Assembly: GCA_021205645.1 (NCBI GenBank)
Contig: JAJPXE010000030.1
Coordinates: 1-9,386, forward strand
Direction: 5' to 3'
Source of the DNA: Candidatus Gastranaerophilales bacterium
Lineage (GTDB): Bacteria > Cyanobacteriota > Vampirovibrionia > Gastranaerophilales > Gastranaerophilaceae
Length of the DNA: 9,386 nucleotides
Shown here: positions 7,436-9,386 of the stretch, piece by piece
Layout of the letters: each line of letters opens with the position of its first letter
How positions within the stretch are numbered: position 1 is the first letter of the stretch
Notes under the pieces: model-generated
Database searches by the model: none
What the model was told of the DNA's origin: nothing
Seen by the model: only the letters and a program-made list of their open reading frames with translations
Translations under genes and position numbers: made by a program

Positions 7436-8437
7436 ATGACAAAGGTTACATTGCTCAAAGGCGACGGAATTGGACCTGAGATTTCAGAAGCTGTAATAAA
7501 AGTTTTAGATTATGCCGGAGCCGATATTGATTGGGATTGCCAAATTGCAGGTGCGGAAGCAGTTGAAAAATACAATACTGCGCTGCCGGAGAATACCGTA
7601 AATTCTATAAGGCGGAATAAAACAGCACTTAAAGCACCGATTACAACACCCATAGGGAAAGGGTTCCGCTCCGTTAATGTCCAGTTAAGAAAAGAGCTTA
7701 ACCTGTTTGCAAACGTCAGACCGTGCAAAAATATTCCGAATATTAAAACCCGATTTGATAACGTTGATATCGTAGTTGTGAGAGAAAACACGGAGGACCT
7801 TTATGCAGGTATTGAAAAACAAATTGATGACAATACCGCACAGAGTATAAAAATTATCACACGGGATGCATCATTAAGGATTTCCGAATACGCATTTGAT
7901 TATGCAGTAAAGAATAATCGGATAGAAGTTTGTGCTGTGACAAAGGCAAACATCTGCAAGTTATCAGACGGTTTGTTTCTGCAATGTGCAAGAGAAACAG
8001 CGGAAAAATATCCGCAAATAAAATATAGAGAAATGCTTGTTGACAACTGCTGTATGCAGTTGGTACAAAATCCCGGGCAATTTGACGTACTCTTGCTGCC
8101 GAATTTATACGGTGATATAGTTTCCGACCTGACAGCAGGTCTTGTGGGCGGACTGGGAATTGCGAAAAGTGTAAATACCGGCAAAGATTGTGCCGTATTT
8201 GAGGCAGTACACGGCTCTGCCCCTGATATAAAAGGTTTGGACAAAGCTAATCCGACTGCACTCTTACTGTCAGCTGTTGATATGCTGAAATACATCGGAC
8301 AAAATACAACGGCTTATAAAATTGAAAAAGCATTGTACAAAACCTTATCCGATAATATAAAAACAGCCGATATCGGCGGGAACGCACGCTGTTCGGAGTT
8401 TGTGCGGGCTATTATAGAGAACTTGGAGAAAAATTGA
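7436..8437 (+). CDS. icd: NAD-dependent isocitrate dehydrogenase
   Basis: The enzyme oxidatively decarboxylates isocitrate to 2-oxoglutarate, linking citrate metabolism to glutamate synthesis. The start is ATG with AAGGGAG close upstream. At 333 residues it has the usual length of the short NAD-IDH / isopropylmalate dehydrogenase family. Substrate motif SVNVQLR (79-85) matches the isocitrate pattern S-x-N-x-x-L-R, not the E-x-x-L-L pattern of isopropylmalate dehydrogenase. Further substrate arginines are R95 and R116; catalytic candidates are Y123 and K170. Metal ligands are probably D203, D227 and D231 (in PNLYGDIVSDL, 222-232). HGSAPDI (259-265) carries D264/I265 where NADP enzymes have Lys/Tyr, indicating NAD use. 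Overall it resembles mitochondrial-type NAD-IDH subunits. Homoisocitrate or other beta-decarboxylating dehydrogenase activity cannot be fully excluded. It heads a tight operon with the next two genes. Confidence 0.88.
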   Translation: MTKVTLLKGDGIGPEISEAVIKVLDYAGADIDWDCQIAGAEAVEKYNTALPENTVNSIRRNKTALKAPITTPIGKGFRSVNVQLRKELNLFANVRPCKNIPNIKTRFDNVDIVVVRENTEDLYAGIEKQIDDNTAQSIKIITRDASLRISEYAFDYAVKNNRIEVCAVTKANICKLSDGLFLQCARETAEKYPQIKYREMLVDNCCMQLVQNPGQFDVLLLPNLYGDIVSDLTAGLVGGLGIAKSVNTGKDCAVFEAVHGSAPDIKGLDKANPTALLLSAVDMLKYIGQNTTAYKIEKALYKTLSDNIKTADIGGNARCSEFVRAIIENLEKN

Positions 8438-8442
8438 CTATG
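8425..8442 (+). promoter_or_regulatory. Coupled start region at the icd stop: TTG or ATG
   Basis: GGAG at 8425-8428 could serve TTG at 8434 (spacing 5, overlapping the icd stop TGA at 8435-8437) or ATG at 8440 (spacing 11). ATG is preferred because it is the stronger codon, but the spacing favours TTG slightly. In both cases the ribosome binding site lies inside icd. Confidence 0.5.
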
Positions 8443-9015
8443 ACTGAATATTTATTCGACCCTGGATACGGCAGACATCTGAACAGTCTTATTTATACAC
8501 TCGAAGACATCTATGAAACAATAGGCAAGTTTAAAAATTTGAGTCAAAGAAAATTCAAGTTTAAACAATATTTTCCTGCCATTCTTGAGCTTTTAGACCA
8601 AAACACAACATTCTATCTCGGTTGTCTTTTATGGGCGGTATACCTAAAATCTCAACCGGAAGGTGATATAATCAATAACCACTGCTTAGGAAATGTTTTT
8701 GACGAACAAACTTCACTTATCGAATTGCTATTTCTGATGAAATTTTCGCAAACATTTTCAAAAGATACTAAATACTATCTTAATGAGGATTTTGTATATC
8801 CTGAAGAATATAGTGGAATTCTTGAGATTTATAAAGAATTTGCAATTCTTAACGATGGTTTTGTCAATACAAAAAAGAATACGGATATAACAATCCCTGA
8901 CAAACTAAAAACGCCGCCGCCGGAGGATTTAGAAACAATCAAAAGAACTATTGATGAAACCGTAAGTACGGGTGATTTTGATAAACTGCTGAAAATTAGA
9001 GGATTAATACTGTAA
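8440..9015 (+). CDS. Hypothetical 191-residue protein between icd and rsmD
   Basis: I do not recognise this family. The ATG at 8440 lies 2 bases after the icd stop, with GGAG (8425-8428) 11 bases upstream. An in-frame TTG at 8434, overlapping the icd TGA, would have a 5-base spacing and add two residues; either start implies translational coupling. The N-terminus reads MTEYLFDPGYGRHLN. The body is mostly predicted helix with many aromatic residues. A hydrophobic stretch at 58-69 (FYLGCLLWAVYL) is too short for a secure membrane span, and there is no signal peptide. Residues 145-165 are a Lys/Pro-rich linker containing PPP (159-161), a motif known to make translation depend on EF-P. A charged helix ends the protein. 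No catalytic motif is visible. Its neighbours suggest a conserved cytoplasmic housekeeping role at most. Confidence 0.8.
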   Translation: MTEYLFDPGYGRHLNSLIYTLEDIYETIGKFKNLSQRKFKFKQYFPAILELLDQNTTFYLGCLLWAVYLKSQPEGDIINNHCLGNVFDEQTSLIELLFLMKFSQTFSKDTKYYLNEDFVYPEEYSGILEIYKEFAILNDGFVNTKKNTDITIPDKLKTPPPEDLETIKRTIDETVSTGDFDKLLKIRGLIL

Positions 9016-9018
9016 TTT

Positions 9019-9386
9019 ATGAACATAACGGGCGGAATATACAACGGACGAAAAATACAATCACCTGATGAAAAAATCACCCGTCCGACATTATCTAAAA
9101 TCAGAATGGGTATTTTTAATACCCTTTATTCCCTTGCCGGCACATATACTGACAGGAGTTTTCTTGATATGTTCGGCGGTTCGGGGATAATGGGGTTGGA
9201 AGCGTTATCAAGAGGGTTCAAAGAAGTTACGGTGTTTGAAAAAAATAAAACCGCCGCAAAAATAATAAAAGATAATTACAATTCACTCGGGCTGAAACCT
9301 GATTTATATATCGGCGACAGCCTCAAACTAATAAAAAATTTGAATAAAAATTTTGATGTCATTTATATAGATCCGCCGTATATGAG
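9019..9386 (+). CDS. rsmD: 16S rRNA (guanine966-N2)-methyltransferase RsmD, N-terminal part
   Basis: The protein uses S-adenosylmethionine to methylate G966 of 16S rRNA during 30S assembly. The window holds the first 122 residues; the gene continues past the right edge, about two thirds of the usual ~185. The N-terminus MNITGGIYNGRKI matches the family's start (I-x-G-x-x-x-G-R-x-L/I), which fixes the ATG at 9019. The RPT...KIR segment (22-29) is the typical family signature. Motif I is FLDMFGGSGIMGLEALSRG (48-66), the cofactor site, followed by acidic E74. The catalytic motif IV DPPY is at 118-121. The gene begins 3 bases after the preceding stop. The nearest Shine-Dalgarno-like AGAGGA (8998-9003) is 15 bases away, so initiation probably depends on ribosomes arriving from upstream. 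Confidence 0.93.
   Translation, partial: MNITGGIYNGRKIQSPDEKITRPTLSKIRMGIFNTLYSLAGTYTDRSFLDMFGGSGIMGLEALSRGFKEVTVFEKNKTAAKIIKDNYNSLGLKPDLYIGDSLKLIKNLNKNFDVIYIDPPYM

Noticed and set aside
7900..8295. 131-codon minus-strand open frame opposite icd, and similar minus-strand frames opposite the GH13-like gene and clpC
   Set aside because: They are antisense to well-supported genes, have no recognisable domain and no promoter or ribosome binding site that I could see.
8611..8646. Hydrophobic stretch in the 191-residue protein as a membrane helix
   Set aside because: It has about 12 strongly hydrophobic residues and is flanked by polar helix, too short for a confident transmembrane span.

Overview
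The window looks like a chromosomal segment from a low-GC, probably gut-associated, non-photosynthetic member of the cyanobacterial phylum (Candidatus Melainabacteria / Gastranaerophilales). The main clue is the ClpC protein. Its two N-terminal Clp repeats read almost like those of cyanobacterial and chloroplast ClpC, and the gene lacks the ctsR-mcsA-mcsB neighbours that precede clpC in Firmicutes. The lineage call is an inference from recalled family sequences, not from a search.

Layout. Positions 4-204 (minus strand) encode a 66-residue unknown protein with a basic middle and a very acidic tail. It diverges from a giant gene at 400-4701 (plus), and the 195-bp gap between them carries a plausible sigma70-type promoter for each direction. 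The giant gene encodes a 1433-residue cytoplasmic-looking protein related to the GH13 alpha-amylase family. Its catalytic triad can be recognised (D804, E852, D953), but the barrel is interrupted by two large insertions and conserved region I is altered. After a 136-bp gap with a 13-A tract, a good promoter and a palindrome at the likely transcription start comes clpC (4838-7306). After a further 129-bp gap with a near-consensus promoter comes a compact three-gene unit: an NAD-type isocitrate dehydrogenase (7436-8437), an unknown 191-residue protein (8440-9015), and the start of rsmD, the 16S rRNA m2G966 methyltransferase (9019 to the window edge). Spacings in this unit are 2-3 bases, so translation is probably coupled.

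How the genes fit together. The first three genes appear to be independent transcription units: the small minus-strand gene, the GH13-like gene and clpC each have their own promoter. The last three are probably one operon mixing central carbon/glutamate metabolism (2-oxoglutarate supply) with ribosome modification, which looks like housekeeping packing rather than a pathway. I saw no tRNA, rRNA, CRISPR array, insertion sequence or convincing intrinsic terminator. No gene-free stretch exceeds 200 bases. The least conventional content is the GH13-like giant and the small charged protein divergent from it.
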